Shown one piece after another: positions 55,699-64,000 of a stretch of 64,000 nt of DNA. Position numbers and translations under genes: made by a program. The stretch spans positions 1,178,001 through 1,242,000 of the forward strand of contig NZ_CP020046.1 of assembly GCF_002028405.1 (NCBI RefSeq), given 5' to 3'. Below the pieces are notes generated by a model. The model did no database searches. It was not told the DNA's origin and was given only the letters and a program-made list of their open reading frames with translations. Every line of letters starts with the position of its first letter. Within the stretch, counting starts at the first letter, position 1. Source of the stretch: Thiomonas intermedia. Its GTDB lineage: Bacteria; Pseudomonadota; Gammaproteobacteria; Burkholderiales; Burkholderiaceae_C.

Positions 55699-56481
55699 TC
55701 AGTGCTGCAGGATCTTTGCCAGGAAATGCGCCGCGCGCTCACTGCGCTGCTCGCTGGGCGAGAAAAACTGCGACGTGGGACAGTCCTCCACGACACGCCC
55801 CGCGTCCATGAAGACCACGCGGTGAGACACCTTGCGGGCAAATCCCATTTCATGCGTGACCACCATCATGGTCATGCCCTCCTCGGCCAGCTTGACCATC
55901 ACGTCGAGCACTTCACCGACCATCTCGGGATCGAGGGCCGAAGTGGGTTCGTCGAACAGCATCGCGATCGGGTCCATCGACAGGGCGCGGGCAATCGCCA
56001 CGCGTTGCTGTTGACCGCCGGATAGCTGTCCTGGGAACTTGTCTTTGTGCGAGGACAGGCCGACTCGATCAAGATAGAGCAGGCCCTTTTCCCGCGCCTC
56101 GGCCTTGCTGCGCCCCAGAACCTTGATCTGCGCCAGCGTGAGGTTGTCCGCCACCGTCAGATGCGGGAACAGCTCGAAGTGCTGAAACACCATGCCCACA
56201 CGCGAACGCAGTTTGGGCAGATCGGTCTTCGGGTTGGCAATCGACGTGCCATCCACCACCACATCACCCTTCTGGAACGGCTCCAGCGCATTCACGCACT
56301 TGATCAGGGTGGACTTGCCCGAGCCCGAGGGCCCGCACACCACCACGACCTCGCCGCGCGCGATCTGCGTGGAGCAATCGGTGAGAACCTGGAAATCGCC
56401 GTACCACTTGCTGATCTGGCGAATGTCGATCATGGGCGCTGCCGCACCCTGAACAGGAGTCTGATTCATGGAACGATCCAT
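55699..56481 (-). CDS. gltL: Amino-acid ABC transporter ATPase
   Basis: ATPase of a polar amino-acid importer. It shows Walker [11 protein letters not shown] loop [10 protein letters not shown], signature LSGGQQQR and Walker [15 protein letters not shown]. The ATG at 56481 (260 residues) is my choice; TTG at 56490 and ATG at 56469 are also possible. It follows the permease gene on the same strand and serves the same transporter. GltL naming rests on the cluster type, substrate unproven. Confidence 0.93.
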   Translation of the reverse strand: MDRSMNQTPVQGAAAPMIDIRQISKWYGDFQVLTDCSTQIARGEVVVVCGPSGSGKSTLIKCVNALEPFQKGDVVVDGTSIANPKTDLPKLRSRVGMVFQHFELFPHLTVADNLTLAQIKVLGRSKAEAREKGLLYLDRVGLSSHKDKFPGQLSGGQQQRVAIARALSMDPIAMLFDEPTSALDPEMVGEVLDVMVKLAEEGMTMMVVTHEMGFARKVSHRVVFMDAGRVVEDCPTSQFFSPSEQRSERAAHFLAKILQH

Positions 56482-56490
56482 AGAGGTCAA

Positions 56491-57177
56491 TTAGCGCACG
56501 ATGGCGATGCGCCGATGCAGGCGTTTGACGCCTTGCGACAGCAAAAAACTAAGCACGAAATACACCACCGCAACCAGGGTGTACATCTCCACTACGCGAC
56601 TGTCGCGTTGGGCGATCTTCACGGCGGCACCGACAAAATCGGTGACGTTCAGCAGCGCCACGAGCGACACGTCCTGAAACAGCACGATGGTCTGGGTCAG
56701 CAGGACGGGCAGCATATTGCGCAGGGCCTGCGGCAGAATGATCAGACGCATCGACTGCGCATAGGTCAGGCCCAGTGCGTATGCGGCGCCCAACTGGCCC
56801 TTGGGAATACTCTGGATGCCGGCGCGCACGATCTCCGCGAAATACGCGGCCTCGAAGAGGATGAAGGTCACATAGGCCGATCGCTCGGCACCGATCTTGG
56901 GTGGATAGTCCGCACCGCTGAGCGATTGCAGCATGACCGGCACGAGGAAGTAGAACCAGAAGATGACCAGCAGCAGCGGAATCGAGCGCATCAGATTGAT
57001 GTATCCCGCTGCCAGGGTGGACAGCCACTTCAGGTGCGACAGCCTCGCCAGCGCCAGGAGAATGCCCAGCAGGGTGCCGCCAATCGCCGCCACCACGGTG
57101 AGCTGCACGGTATAGGCCAGGCCCTTGAGCAGAAAGGGCATGACCGAGACGATGGAGGAAAAGTCGAATCCGCCCAT
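56491..57177 (-). CDS. gltK: Amino-acid ABC transporter permease
   Basis: Inner membrane permease of the HisM/GltK family, 228 residues with about five helices. It carries the EAA loop EIVRAGIQSIPKGQLGAAYALGL that docks to the ATPase. The ATG at 57177 overlaps the stop of gltJ by 1 bp; longer in-frame codons lie inside gltJ. It pairs with gltJ to form the channel. Confidence 0.93.
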   Translation of the reverse strand: MGGFDFSSIVSVMPFLLKGLAYTVQLTVVAAIGGTLLGILLALARLSHLKWLSTLAAGYINLMRSIPLLLVIFWFYFLVPVMLQSLSGADYPPKIGAERSAYVTFILFEAAYFAEIVRAGIQSIPKGQLGAAYALGLTYAQSMRLIILPQALRNMLPVLLTQTIVLFQDVSLVALLNVTDFVGAAVKIAQRDSRVVEMYTLVAVVYFVLSFLLSQGVKRLHRRIAIVR

Positions 57178-57905
57178 CACTTGCTCCCGCCCATATAGCC
57201 GGGCACGGCCGAGGCACGTTCCACCCACGCCATGATGCGATTGATGGAAAACGCCACGGCCACATACAGCACCGTGGCGGCGCCAAAGGCCGCGAAGTAG
57301 CGGAACGTCATCTCGCCCATCTCCCGCGTACGGAAGAACAGCTCCGTCAGGCCGATGGAGTAGGCAACCGCCGAATTCTTCACCAGGTTCATCGACTCGG
57401 ATGTGAGCGGCGGAATGATGATGCGATACGCCATGGGCAGCAGCACATAGCGGTAAGTCTGCGTCGGCGTCAGCCCCAGGGCCAGCCCGGCCAAGGTCTG
57501 CCCGCGCGGCAACGACTGGATGCCCGACTTCACTTGCTCGGCGATGCGCGCCGCGGTGAACAGGCCAAGGCAGACCACGGCGGTCAGGATCTGGAAGGTG
57601 CCGGGATCGACGTCGTTGGCGAATCGCTTCAAAGGCGGAATCACGCTGGGCAGCACGAAATACCAGATGAAGAACTGCACCAGAAGGGGAATATTGCGGA
57701 ACAGTTCCACGTAGGCATTACCCAAGGTGACCCAGAATCGGCTCTTGGTCGTTCGCACGACCCCCAGCACCGAACCCAGCACCATGGCGATGATCCAGGC
57801 GCAGACCACGAGGATCAGGGTGTACTCAAGCCCCGAGAGCAGGGACATGCCCCAGGTCGTGTCGCCATCGGGCGTGTCTTCCAGAAAAATGCCTAAGCCC
57901 AGCAT
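57177..57905 (-). CDS. gltJ: Amino-acid ABC transporter permease
   Basis: Second permease, 242 residues, with the RNIPLLVQFFIWYF segment typical of GltJ and the EAA loop EQVKSGIQSLPRGQTLAGLALGL. The extracytoplasmic first part is short. A terminator-type hairpin separates it from gltI upstream, while gltK and gltL follow without gaps. Confidence 0.94.
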   Translation of the reverse strand: MLGLGIFLEDTPDGDTTWGMSLLSGLEYTLILVVCAWIIAMVLGSVLGVVRTTKSRFWVTLGNAYVELFRNIPLLVQFFIWYFVLPSVIPPLKRFANDVDPGTFQILTAVVCLGLFTAARIAEQVKSGIQSLPRGQTLAGLALGLTPTQTYRYVLLPMAYRIIIPPLTSESMNLVKNSAVAYSIGLTELFFRTREMGEMTFRYFAAFGAATVLYVAVAFSINRIMAWVERASAVPGYMGGSK

Positions 57906-57937
57906 GTCATCCCCTCGACGGAATTCTTGGTGTGCAA

Positions 57938-57965
57938 GGAAAAAAGCCGGCAGAACTGCCGGCTT
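57938..57965 (-). terminator. Terminator between gltI and gltJ
   Basis: On the minus strand a 10-bp stem (AAGCCGGCAG with CTGCCGGCTT, minimal loop) leads into TTTTTT. It lies 25 bp after gltI and 33 bp before gltJ. Partial readthrough would make the binding protein more abundant than the membrane parts. Confidence 0.88.
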
Positions 57966-57989
57966 GGCTCCGTATCCGCAAGGCGCAGC

Positions 57990-58883
57990 TTATTCGACGC
58001 CCTTGTCGTTCGGATGGGCAAAGGCCTCCTTGATCGCCGGCGTTTCCGGGAAGTTCAGATTGATGCCCTTGGGCGGGATCGGGCTGGTGAACCACTTGGC
58101 GTAGATCTTGTTGATCTCGCCCGACTTCATGACGCCGTCGATGGTCTTGTCGACCAGCGCCTTGAACTGCGGATCATCCTTGCGCAACATCATGCTGTAG
58201 GGCTCCTGGCGCAGCGAGCCCGGCAGGATCTTGTAGGCCGACGGGTCCTTGGAGTTGGCGATCTGGCCCGCCAGCAGGATGTCGTCCATCACGAAGGCTG
58301 CGGCGCGGCCATCGGCCATCAGCAGGAAGCTCTCGGCATGATCCTTGCCGTAGATTTCCTTGAAGTCCATGTCCTTGGTCTTTTCATACTTCTTCAGCAG
58401 CGGCACAGCGGTGGTGCCAGATGTGGTGACGATGTTCTTGCCACCGAGCTGGGCGAAGTCGTTGATGCCCGAATCTTTCTTCACCGCCGCGGTCACGTTG
58501 ATGACGAAATAGGTCGGCCCGAAAGACACCTGCTTCTGGCGGGCCACCGAATTCGTGGTGGAGCCGCACTCCAGATCGATGGTGCCGTTCTCCAGCAGGG
58601 GAATGCGGTTGCTGGAGGTCACGGGTGCGTAGCTGACCTTCAGATCGGGCATTTTCAGATCGGCCTTGACGGCATCGACCACCTTGCCGCAAAGCTCCAT
58701 GGCGTAGCCGACGGGTTTGCCGGTATTGTCGAGATAGGAGAAGGGAATCGACGACTCGCGGTAGCCGACGGTGATGCTGCCCGTGTCTTTGACCTTCTTG
58801 AGCGTGCCCGTGAGTTCGGCCGCCTGAACGCTGGACAACGCCGCCGCGGCCAGAACGGTCAAACCAAACAGTTTCTTGATCAT
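57990..58883 (-). CDS. gltI: Periplasmic glutamate/aspartate-type binding protein
   Basis: Solute-binding protein of 297 residues with a clear Sec signal (MIKKLFGLTVLAAAALSS, cut near VQA-AE). The mature SBP_bac_3 domain shows SITVGYRESSIPFSYLD, ENGTIDLECGSTTNSVARQ and KDHAESFLLMADGRAAAFVMDD, the pattern of GltI/AatJ proteins for glutamate and aspartate. GGAG precedes the ATG. It is the first gene of its ABC operon. Confidence 0.94.
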   Translation of the reverse strand: MIKKLFGLTVLAAAALSSVQAAELTGTLKKVKDTGSITVGYRESSIPFSYLDNTGKPVGYAMELCGKVVDAVKADLKMPDLKVSYAPVTSSNRIPLLENGTIDLECGSTTNSVARQKQVSFGPTYFVINVTAAVKKDSGINDFAQLGGKNIVTTSGTTAVPLLKKYEKTKDMDFKEIYGKDHAESFLLMADGRAAAFVMDDILLAGQIANSKDPSAYKILPGSLRQEPYSMMLRKDDPQFKALVDKTIDGVMKSGEINKIYAKWFTSPIPPKGINLNFPETPAIKEAFAHPNDKGVE

Positions 58884-58921
58884 GCGAATCTCCGTGTAGG
58901 TAGAAGTGAACGTATTGGGCA

Positions 58922-58949
58922 AGTGTAACCGTACGTCACAGTTGCGCAA
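58922..58949 (-). promoter_or_regulatory. Predicted gltI promoter
   Basis: On the minus strand TTGCGC (58949-58944) and TACACT (58927-58922) lie 16 bp apart, about 40 bp before the gltI start. This is a plausible sigma-70 promoter; no operator was recognised. Confidence 0.5.
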
Positions 58950-59004
58950 TAGGTGTATGCAATTGCTGTTCCGGCCTCTCGCCCAACGCGCGCATGCGCC
59001 GTTT

Positions 59005-60843
59005 TCAAGCCATCGCCGTGGATTCGCTATCGAGCCTCAGACCATCCTGCTGCAAGGTCCACATGCGGGCGTACAGACCTTGGGCCCGGAGCAGTTGGGC
59101 GTGGGTGCCCCGTTCCACCACGCGTCCTTTGTCCACCACCAGGATCTGATGCGCATCGACCACGGTGGACAGGCGGTGGGCAATGACCAGGGCCGTGCGG
59201 TCGCGCGAGGCGGCGCGAATCTCGGCCTGAATCGCCTTTTCGTTGTGTGAGTCGAGCTGCGAGGTGGCCTCATCGAAGATCAGGATGGGCGGGTTTTTCA
59301 ACAAGGCGCGGGCAATCGCAACACGTTGCTTCTCACCACCCGACAGCTTGAGCCCGCGCTCGCCCACCTGCGTGTCGTAGCCCAGGGGCGTGCTGACGAT
59401 GAAGTCATGAATATGGGCAGCGCGCGCCACAGCTTCCACCTCGGCCGCTGTGGCGCCCGGCTTGCCATAGGCAATGTTGTAGCCCATGGTGTCGTTGAAC
59501 AGCACCGTGTCCTGCGGCACGATGCCGATGGCGCGGCGCACGCTGGCCTGTGTCACCTGCGAAACATCCTGCCCGTCGATCAAGATACGGCCGGCCTCGG
59601 GCGCGTAGAAACGGAACAGCAGGCGCGCCAGCGTGGATTTTCCGGCACCGGAAGGCCCGACGATGGCCAGTGTCGTACCGGCCGGAACGACAAAATCCAG
59701 TCCATCGAGAATAAGGCGCTCGGGGTGGTAACCAAAGCGCACGCTCTCGAAACGAACCTCGCCCCGACCGACCTGCAACGGCAGGGCCTGCGGCGCGTCC
59801 CTGATCTCCTGATGCTCCTCCAGAATGGTGAACATGCGCTCGAGATCGGTGGTGGATTGCCGGATCTCGCGGTAGATCACGCCGAGGAAATTCAGCGGGG
59901 CATAGAGCTGCAGCATGAACGCGTTGACCAGAACCAGATCGCCCAGGTTCATGCTGCCGTTCACGACACCCACGGTCGCCCGCCACACCAACAGCGTCAC
60001 GGCCGTGGCGATGATCACACTCTGCCCGAGGTTGAGGAGCGAGAGCGAATTCTGCGACTTGATCGCCGCATGCATCCAGCTCCTGAGGTTGTCGTCGTAG
60101 CGTGCCGACTCCAGGGCCTCATTGCCAAACATCTTCACCGTTTCGTAGTTCAGCAGGGCGTCGATGGCTCGCTGGTTGGCGCGCGAATCCTGGGTGTTCA
60201 TGTCACGGCGCAATTGGGTGCGCCACTCGGTCACGGTGATGGTGAATCCGACATACATCACCAGCGCGATCAGCGCGATGCCGGCAAACCAGATGTCGTA
60301 CTTGACCAGCAGGATGCCGATGACCAGCGCCATCTCCACCAGAGTGGGCAAAATACTGTAGAGGGTGAACGACACCAGGCTGGAGATGGCGCGCGTGCCC
60401 CGCTCCATATCGCGCGACATCCCCCCCGTCTGACGCTCCAGGTGATAGCGCATGCTCAGACTGAACAGATGATCGAAAACCTGCAGCGCGACCTTGCGCA
60501 CGGCCCCCTGCGTCACCCGGGAAAACACGACCTCGCGCAATTCAGTGAAGAGCGACACGCTCAAGCGAAGCAAGCCGTAGGCAACCAACAGCGCCACCGG
60601 CACGACGAGCACAGCACGGGCGTCTCCAGGCCTGAGGTCGAGCGCGTTGACGATGTCCTTGAGCACCAGCGGCACGCCTACGTTCGACAGCTTGGCGGCG
60701 ATCATCATCAACAACGCCAACACCACGCGGGCGCGGTATTCCCAGAGGTAAGGCCAAAGCGCTGAAATCACCGCCCAGCGCGATCGCGTCGGGGTGGCAG
60801 AAGGGGATGACTCCGGCATGGCGGAGGAGTTTCTCGCGTGCAT
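59005..60843 (-). CDS. Atm1/HMT1-type ABC exporter
   Basis: Fused exporter with six helices and one ATPase, 612 residues. The membrane part has the Atm1-like SMRYHLERQTGGMSRDMERGTRAI and ALLNYETVKMFGNEALE. The ATPase has Walker A GPSGAGKST, signature [21 protein letters not shown] and Walker B LIFDEATSQLD. Relatives export glutathione conjugates or sulfur/iron compounds and give metal tolerance; substrate here is unknown. Start uncertain (60843 used; 60819 or TTG at 60897 possible). Confidence 0.9.
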   Translation of the reverse strand: MHARNSSAMPESSPSATPTRSRWAVISALWPYLWEYRARVVLALLMMIAAKLSNVGVPLVLKDIVNALDLRPGDARAVLVVPVALLVAYGLLRLSVSLFTELREVVFSRVTQGAVRKVALQVFDHLFSLSMRYHLERQTGGMSRDMERGTRAISSLVSFTLYSILPTLVEMALVIGILLVKYDIWFAGIALIALVMYVGFTITVTEWRTQLRRDMNTQDSRANQRAIDALLNYETVKMFGNEALESARYDDNLRSWMHAAIKSQNSLSLLNLGQSVIIATAVTLLVWRATVGVVNGSMNLGDLVLVNAFMLQLYAPLNFLGVIYREIRQSTTDLERMFTILEEHQEIRDAPQALPLQVGRGEVRFESVRFGYHPERLILDGLDFVVPAGTTLAIVGPSGAGKSTLARLLFRFYAPEAGRILIDGQDVSQVTQASVRRAIGIVPQDTVLFNDTMGYNIAYGKPGATAAEVEAVARAAHIHDFIVSTPLGYDTQVGERGLKLSGGEKQRVAIARALLKNPPILIFDEATSQLDSHNEKAIQAEIRAASRDRTALVIAHRLSTVVDAHQILVVDKGRVVERGTHAQLLRAQGLYARMWTLQQDGLRLDSESTAMA

Positions 60844-61046
60844 GGAATGAACGGTTCGGGCTCCCTCCGCCGCGAACAGGCGGGGCAGCTCACACAAAGG
60901 GATTCAGCGAGCCCGCCCATCGGTGTCGCGATCACACACCCGTTGGCAAACCGGGATGCAACCACGTTCAGCCGCGTATGCAGGGGCTCCTTAAACTACG
61001 GGTTTTGATTATCTGCGCCGAAACGGCGCTCTGCTCGGAGCCTTCC

Positions 61047-61439
61047 ATGACCCCTGTTCCCCAACTCCCCGACCGCGCCCCGACGTTGCGCATTCAGGCC
61101 CGCCCTGCCGACGTCAATATGCACGGCGACATCTTCGGCGGCTGGATCATGGCGCAGGTCGACATCGCTGGCGGCATCACGGCCGCCTGGCGCGCCAAAG
61201 GCCGCGTCGCCACCGTGGCGGTGAAGGAGTTTCTGTTCAAGCAACCGGTTCTGGTCGGCGATGTGCTGTCGTTCTTCACCGAAATCGACCATGTCGGCAA
61301 CACCTCGGTCACCGTGCGGGTGGAGGTCTACGCGCAGCGCACACCGTCGAATGTCGAGGTCATCAAAGTCACCGATGCCCTGCTGACCTATGTCGCGGTC
61401 GGAGCCGACCGCCGGCCTCGACCGGTGGATCAGTCCTGA
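61047..61439 (+). CDS. Acyl-CoA thioesterase (YciA/hotdog)
   Basis: Hotdog-fold hydrolase of 130 residues. It carries ADVNMHGDIFGGWIMAQVDIAGG, with the catalytic Asp in the GGWxxxxxD arrangement of YciA-type enzymes. The end is rich in Arg and Pro. I chose the ATG at 61047, which has GGAG upstream; earlier in-frame codons lie in the spacer to the ABC gene. It is divergent from the ABC exporter. Confidence 0.9.
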   Translation: MTPVPQLPDRAPTLRIQARPADVNMHGDIFGGWIMAQVDIAGGITAAWRAKGRVATVAVKEFLFKQPVLVGDVLSFFTEIDHVGNTSVTVRVEVYAQRTPSNVEVIKVTDALLTYVAVGADRRPRPVDQS

Positions 61440-61452
61440 CCCTGCGCGCCGC

Positions 61453-61502
61453 AAACGACAAGGCCGCCTTCAGGATTTCCATCGGGCGGCCTTGTCGTTT
61501 TT
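61453..61502. terminator. Bidirectional terminator
   Basis: A 16-bp perfect stem (61453-61468 with 61485-61500), flanked by A residues on the left and T residues on the right, with a 16-nt loop. It lies between the convergent thioesterase and rplY genes and can end both. Confidence 0.92.
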
Positions 61503-61513
61503 CAAGACGCTGA

Positions 61514-62122
61514 TTACTTGCTTTCGCCCTCGGCGGCAGCAGCACCTTCGTCGCTCACGCCACCCGCTGGCGGGCTGACCGTCACGACGGCAGGATTGTC
61601 CACCCCGTGCATGAGCACCGTCACGCCCTTGGGCAGCTTGAGGTCGTTGACGTGCACGCTCTGGTGCAGCACCAAGCCACTCAGATCGACCGCGATGAAC
61701 TCGGGCAGGTCGGCCGGCAGGCAGGACACTTCCACTTCGTTCATCACGTGGTTGACCAGGCCATGGCTGAGCTTGACCGCGGGAGAGTTCTCCGCGCCGG
61801 TGAAGTGCAGCGGCACCTTCATCGCAATCTTGTGCCCCGCGTCGACGCGCTGGAAATCGATGTGCAGCACCAGTTGCTTGTAGGGGTGCATCTGGTAGTC
61901 GCGCAACAGCACCTGGCTGGTCTTGCCGGCCACGTCCATGTCCAGAACGGACGAATGGAACTGCTCCTTCTTCAGCGCGTGAAACAACGCGTTGTGATCG
62001 AGCTCGATCATCTGGGGCGCTTGCTCGCCACCGTAAATGATGCCGGGAGTCTTCCCGGCACGACGCAGGCGGCGGCTCGCACCAGTGCCCTGCAAACTAC
62101 GTTCGAATGCGACGACTTTCAT
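61514..62122 (-). CDS. rplY: Ribosomal protein bL25 (CTC form)
   Basis: 5S rRNA-binding protein, 202 residues, longer than the 94-residue E. coli form because of the C-terminal CTC domain. It shows [32 protein letters not shown] at the start. The C-terminus is Ala/Glu-rich. GGAG lies before the ATG at 62122. It follows prs by 90 bp, the usual order. Confidence 0.97.
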   Translation of the reverse strand: MKVVAFERSLQGTGASRRLRRAGKTPGIIYGGEQAPQMIELDHNALFHALKKEQFHSSVLDMDVAGKTSQVLLRDYQMHPYKQLVLHIDFQRVDAGHKIAMKVPLHFTGAENSPAVKLSHGLVNHVMNEVEVSCLPADLPEFIAVDLSGLVLHQSVHVNDLKLPKGVTVLMHGVDNPAVVTVSPPAGGVSDEGAAAAEGESK

Positions 62123-62212
62123 GTCGACTCCTGAAAAAGGGGCCATGCCCCGTGGTAAACGGCGCCTGCGACCAGCGCCGTGAGAACCCGCCGGAATCGG
62201 CGGACAAAAGAA

Positions 62213-63184
62213 TCAGAAAAGGGTTTCCTGCTCGTTGAACAGTTGCAGCACCGAGCCGCCGTAAGCAATGCGCTGAATGGTCTGCGCAATGAGCGAGGCC
62301 GCGGAAAGCTGGCGGATCTTGCCGCATTCGCGCGCTTCCTCGCGCAGCGGAATGGTGTTGGTGACGACCAGTTCGTCGATGGCGCTGTTCTGCAGGCGCT
62401 GAATGGCGGGGCCGGACAGCACCGGGTGAGTGCAATAGGCCATGACCCGTTTGGCACCGCGCGTCTTGAGCACCTCGGCGGCTTTGGTCAGCGTGCCGGC
62501 GGTGTCCACCATGTCGTCCATGATGATGCAGTTGCGCCCTTCGATCTCGCCGATGACGTTCATCACCTCCGAAACGTTCGGCTTGGGGCGGCGCTTGTCG
62601 ATGATGGCCAGATCACAGTCCATCAATTTGGCCAGCGCGCGGGCACGCACCACGCCGCCGATGTCGGGCGAGACAACGATGAGATCACTGTAATTCTTCT
62701 CGCGCAGATCCGACAACAAGATCGGTGAGGCGTAGATGTTGTCGACCGGAATATCGAAGAAGCCCTGCACCTGGTCGGCGTGCAGATCCATGGTGACCAC
62801 CCGCGCAACGCCGGCCGCCTGCAGGACGTTGGCCACGACTTTCGCCGTGATGGGCACACGTGCGGACCGAGGGCGCCGATCCTGCCGCGCGTAACCGAAA
62901 TAGGGGATGACGGCCGTGATGCGCTCGGCCGAGGCACGCTTGAGTGCATCGACCATGATGAGCAGTTCCATCAGGTTGTCATTGGTCGGCGCACAGGTGG
63001 ACTGGACGATGAACACCTCGCGCGCCCGGACGTTCTGTTGGATCTCGACGGTCACTTCACCGTCCGAGAACCTGCCGATGTAGGCCTGGCCAAGGCCGAT
63101 ACCGAGTTGTTCCGCAACTTCCTGGGCAAGCGCCGGATTGGCATTGCCGGTGAACAGAATAAAGTCCGCCGGATTCGGTGTCAT
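62213..63184 (-). CDS. prs: Ribose-phosphate pyrophosphokinase
   Basis: Makes PRPP from ribose 5-phosphate and ATP. The 323 residues show [15 protein letters not shown], the ATP-site flap YARQDRRPR, the catalytic loop [10 protein letters not shown], and the PRPP loop [12 protein letters not shown] chose the ATG at 63184; codons upstream are unlike the family. It is the standard neighbour of ispE, a tRNA gene and rplY. Confidence 0.98.
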   Translation of the reverse strand: MTPNPADFILFTGNANPALAQEVAEQLGIGLGQAYIGRFSDGEVTVEIQQNVRAREVFIVQSTCAPTNDNLMELLIMVDALKRASAERITAVIPYFGYARQDRRPRSARVPITAKVVANVLQAAGVARVVTMDLHADQVQGFFDIPVDNIYASPILLSDLREKNYSDLIVVSPDIGGVVRARALAKLMDCDLAIIDKRRPKPNVSEVMNVIGEIEGRNCIIMDDMVDTAGTLTKAAEVLKTRGAKRVMAYCTHPVLSGPAIQRLQNSAIDELVVTNTIPLREEARECGKIRQLSAASLIAQTIQRIAYGGSVLQLFNEQETLF

Positions 63185-63302
63185 GGTGGAGTGTTGCGCG
63201 ATTACTGCGCCTGAAATGCCGGGGCATCTGACCACCCTGGCAAAGCCCGCGGTCTGCAGCGCCGCAGGCGAAACGCTTTCAAAATTCGGCTTTCAAAAAT
63301 CG

Positions 63303-63379
63303 TGGCTGGGGAGGAAGGACTCGAACCCTCGCATGCCGGAATCAAAATCCGGTGCCTTAACCAACTTGGCGACTCCCCA
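63303..63379 (-). tRNA. tRNA-Gln (anticodon TTG)
   Basis: A 77-nt cloverleaf with encoded CCA at 63305-63303. The acceptor stem TGGGGAG pairs with CTCCCCA, the anticodon stem CCGGA pairs with TCCGG, and the loop TTTTGAT gives anticodon TTG (reads CAA and CAG). It sits between ispE and prs on the same strand. Confidence 0.98.
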
Positions 63380-63455
63380 ACATCATCCGCACGCGGCGAA
63401 TGACTAAAAAACCGTTTGCCTTCTTGCGCTGCGCGTTCGCAACGCAAGGCCGACA

Positions 63456-64000
63456 TTATGCTTGAATCCAGTGCTGCAAGGGATGCTCGCGCAATCCCTT
63501 GCATAGTCGGCCCCTCCAGCCCGCTGGCCATGAGGCCGGCACACCTGCCGGTAAACCGCCCTCGTCCTGCAATCCTTGCACGACTGAAGCGTCGACCAAG
63601 GCAAAAACTGCACTACCCGAGCCCGTCATCCGCACCTCGAAGCGCAGCCCAGATGGCCTGCGATCCAGTTCAGCGCGTACGGCCTGCATCGCCCGAGCCA
63701 CTTCGGGCTCCAGCGCGACGGCGCCAGGCTGCAAATCGTTCCTGCCCCACAATGGGCTTGCTCCCTTGGCGGGGGAAAAGCCCAATTCGTCCGGAACATT
63801 CATCCCTCGGTCAGCGCCTTGCCCTTGCCCACCAGACTCGCAAAATTTGCCAAGCCATTCAGCAAAGCCTGCTATTTTTGCTTCGGCCCTTGGGGTTGTC
63901 AAGTCGAGGGTGGAAAACACGGCGCCTGTGGACAGGCCGCGTCCTGGATGCACCACAGCAAACCAGGGTGTGGGCAGCAGGATGGCCTGCAGCTTCTCGC
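63456..64000 (-). CDS. ispE: 4-diphosphocytidyl-2-C-methyl-D-erythritol kinase, 3' part
   Basis: GHMP-family kinase of the MEP isoprenoid pathway. Only the C-terminal two-thirds (about 181 residues) lie in the window; the start is beyond the edge. Visible are the LPTPWFAVVHPG strand, the TGAVFSTLDL segment and the third GHMP motif, RMTGSGSAVFALV. The stop (TAA) is intact. It is followed by tRNA-Gln and prs, the usual order in betaproteobacteria, which supports the call. Confidence 0.93.
   Translation of the reverse strand, partial: EKLQAILLPTPWFAVVHPGRGLSTGAVFSTLDLTTPRAEAKIAGFAEWLGKFCESGGQGQGADRGMNVPDELGFSPAKGASPLWGRNDLQPGAVALEPEVARAMQAVRAELDRRPSGLRFEVRMTGSGSAVFALVDASVVQGLQDEGGLPAGVPASWPAGWRGRLCKGLREHPLQHWIQA

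Overview
The window is chromosomal core DNA of a high-GC Gram-negative bacterium. I read it as a betaproteobacterium of the order Burkholderiales. Support comes from the gene orders mraZ-to-ftsZ-lpxC-secA, pilB-pilC-pilD-coaE-zapD-yacG and ispE-tRNA-prs-rplY, from a MurE-MurF fusion, and from type IV pilus, LPS and octaprenyl diphosphate genes. A Thiomonas-like or related genus is possible, but the sequence alone does not prove it. I see no prophage, IS element, CRISPR array or antibiotic-resistance island.

Layout. 1-3200: 3' part of argH, then dcd, a DUF167 gene and a repetitive histone H1-like gene with its own terminator. 3200-7800: class Ia ribonucleotide reductase operon nrdA-nrdB, with paired NrdR boxes over a good promoter and nearby DnaA-box-like sites. 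7801-12655: ampD, the two-component pair pilS-pilR, a small membrane/zinc protein and a cytochrome-c-assembly (YpjD-type) protein. 12771-20778: ffh, a Tat-type lytic transglycosylase, proS, rppH, a CNP1-like periplasmic protein, proB, obgE, rpmA and rplU. 21110-28550: ispB, tRNA-Pro(CGG) with a strong terminator, the pilus genes pilB-pilC-pilD, coaE, zapD, yacG and a MutT Nudix gene. 28469-35080: a DUF815 ATPase, argJ, secA, a small DciA-like gene on the opposite strand, and lpxC. 35518-52865: the division and cell wall (dcw) cluster on the minus strand, from mraZ to ftsZ, with most neighbours overlapping by 4-11 bp. 53184-53526: RNase P RNA. 53681-64000: an ODP-like metallo-beta-lactamase-fold protein, pyrC, a glutamate/aspartate-type ABC importer (gltIJKL), an Atm1-type ABC exporter, an acyl-CoA thioesterase, rplY, prs, tRNA-Gln(TTG) and the 3' part of ispE.

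How the genes work together. The dcw cluster makes the lipid II precursor (MurC, D, E-F, G, MraY, Ddl) and the septal machinery (FtsL, I, W, Q, A, Z). Its promoter carries four CAC-type repeats at exact 10-bp spacing, which fit an MraZ operator. LpxC, SecA and the lytic transglycosylase add to envelope growth. nrdAB, dcd, pyrC and prs supply nucleotides. PilS-PilR and PilB-C-D are parts of the type IV pilus system found at two nearby sites.

The most notable non-coding structure is around ftsZ. A 20-bp perfect hairpin separates ftsA from ftsZ. A 167-bp imperfect palindrome begins at the ftsZ stop codon. A 19-bp perfect inverted repeat lies further downstream; its loop carries a long Shine-Dalgarno sequence on the plus strand, and the minus-strand loop resembles the 3' tail of 16S rRNA. 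None of these has a terminator-type U run.
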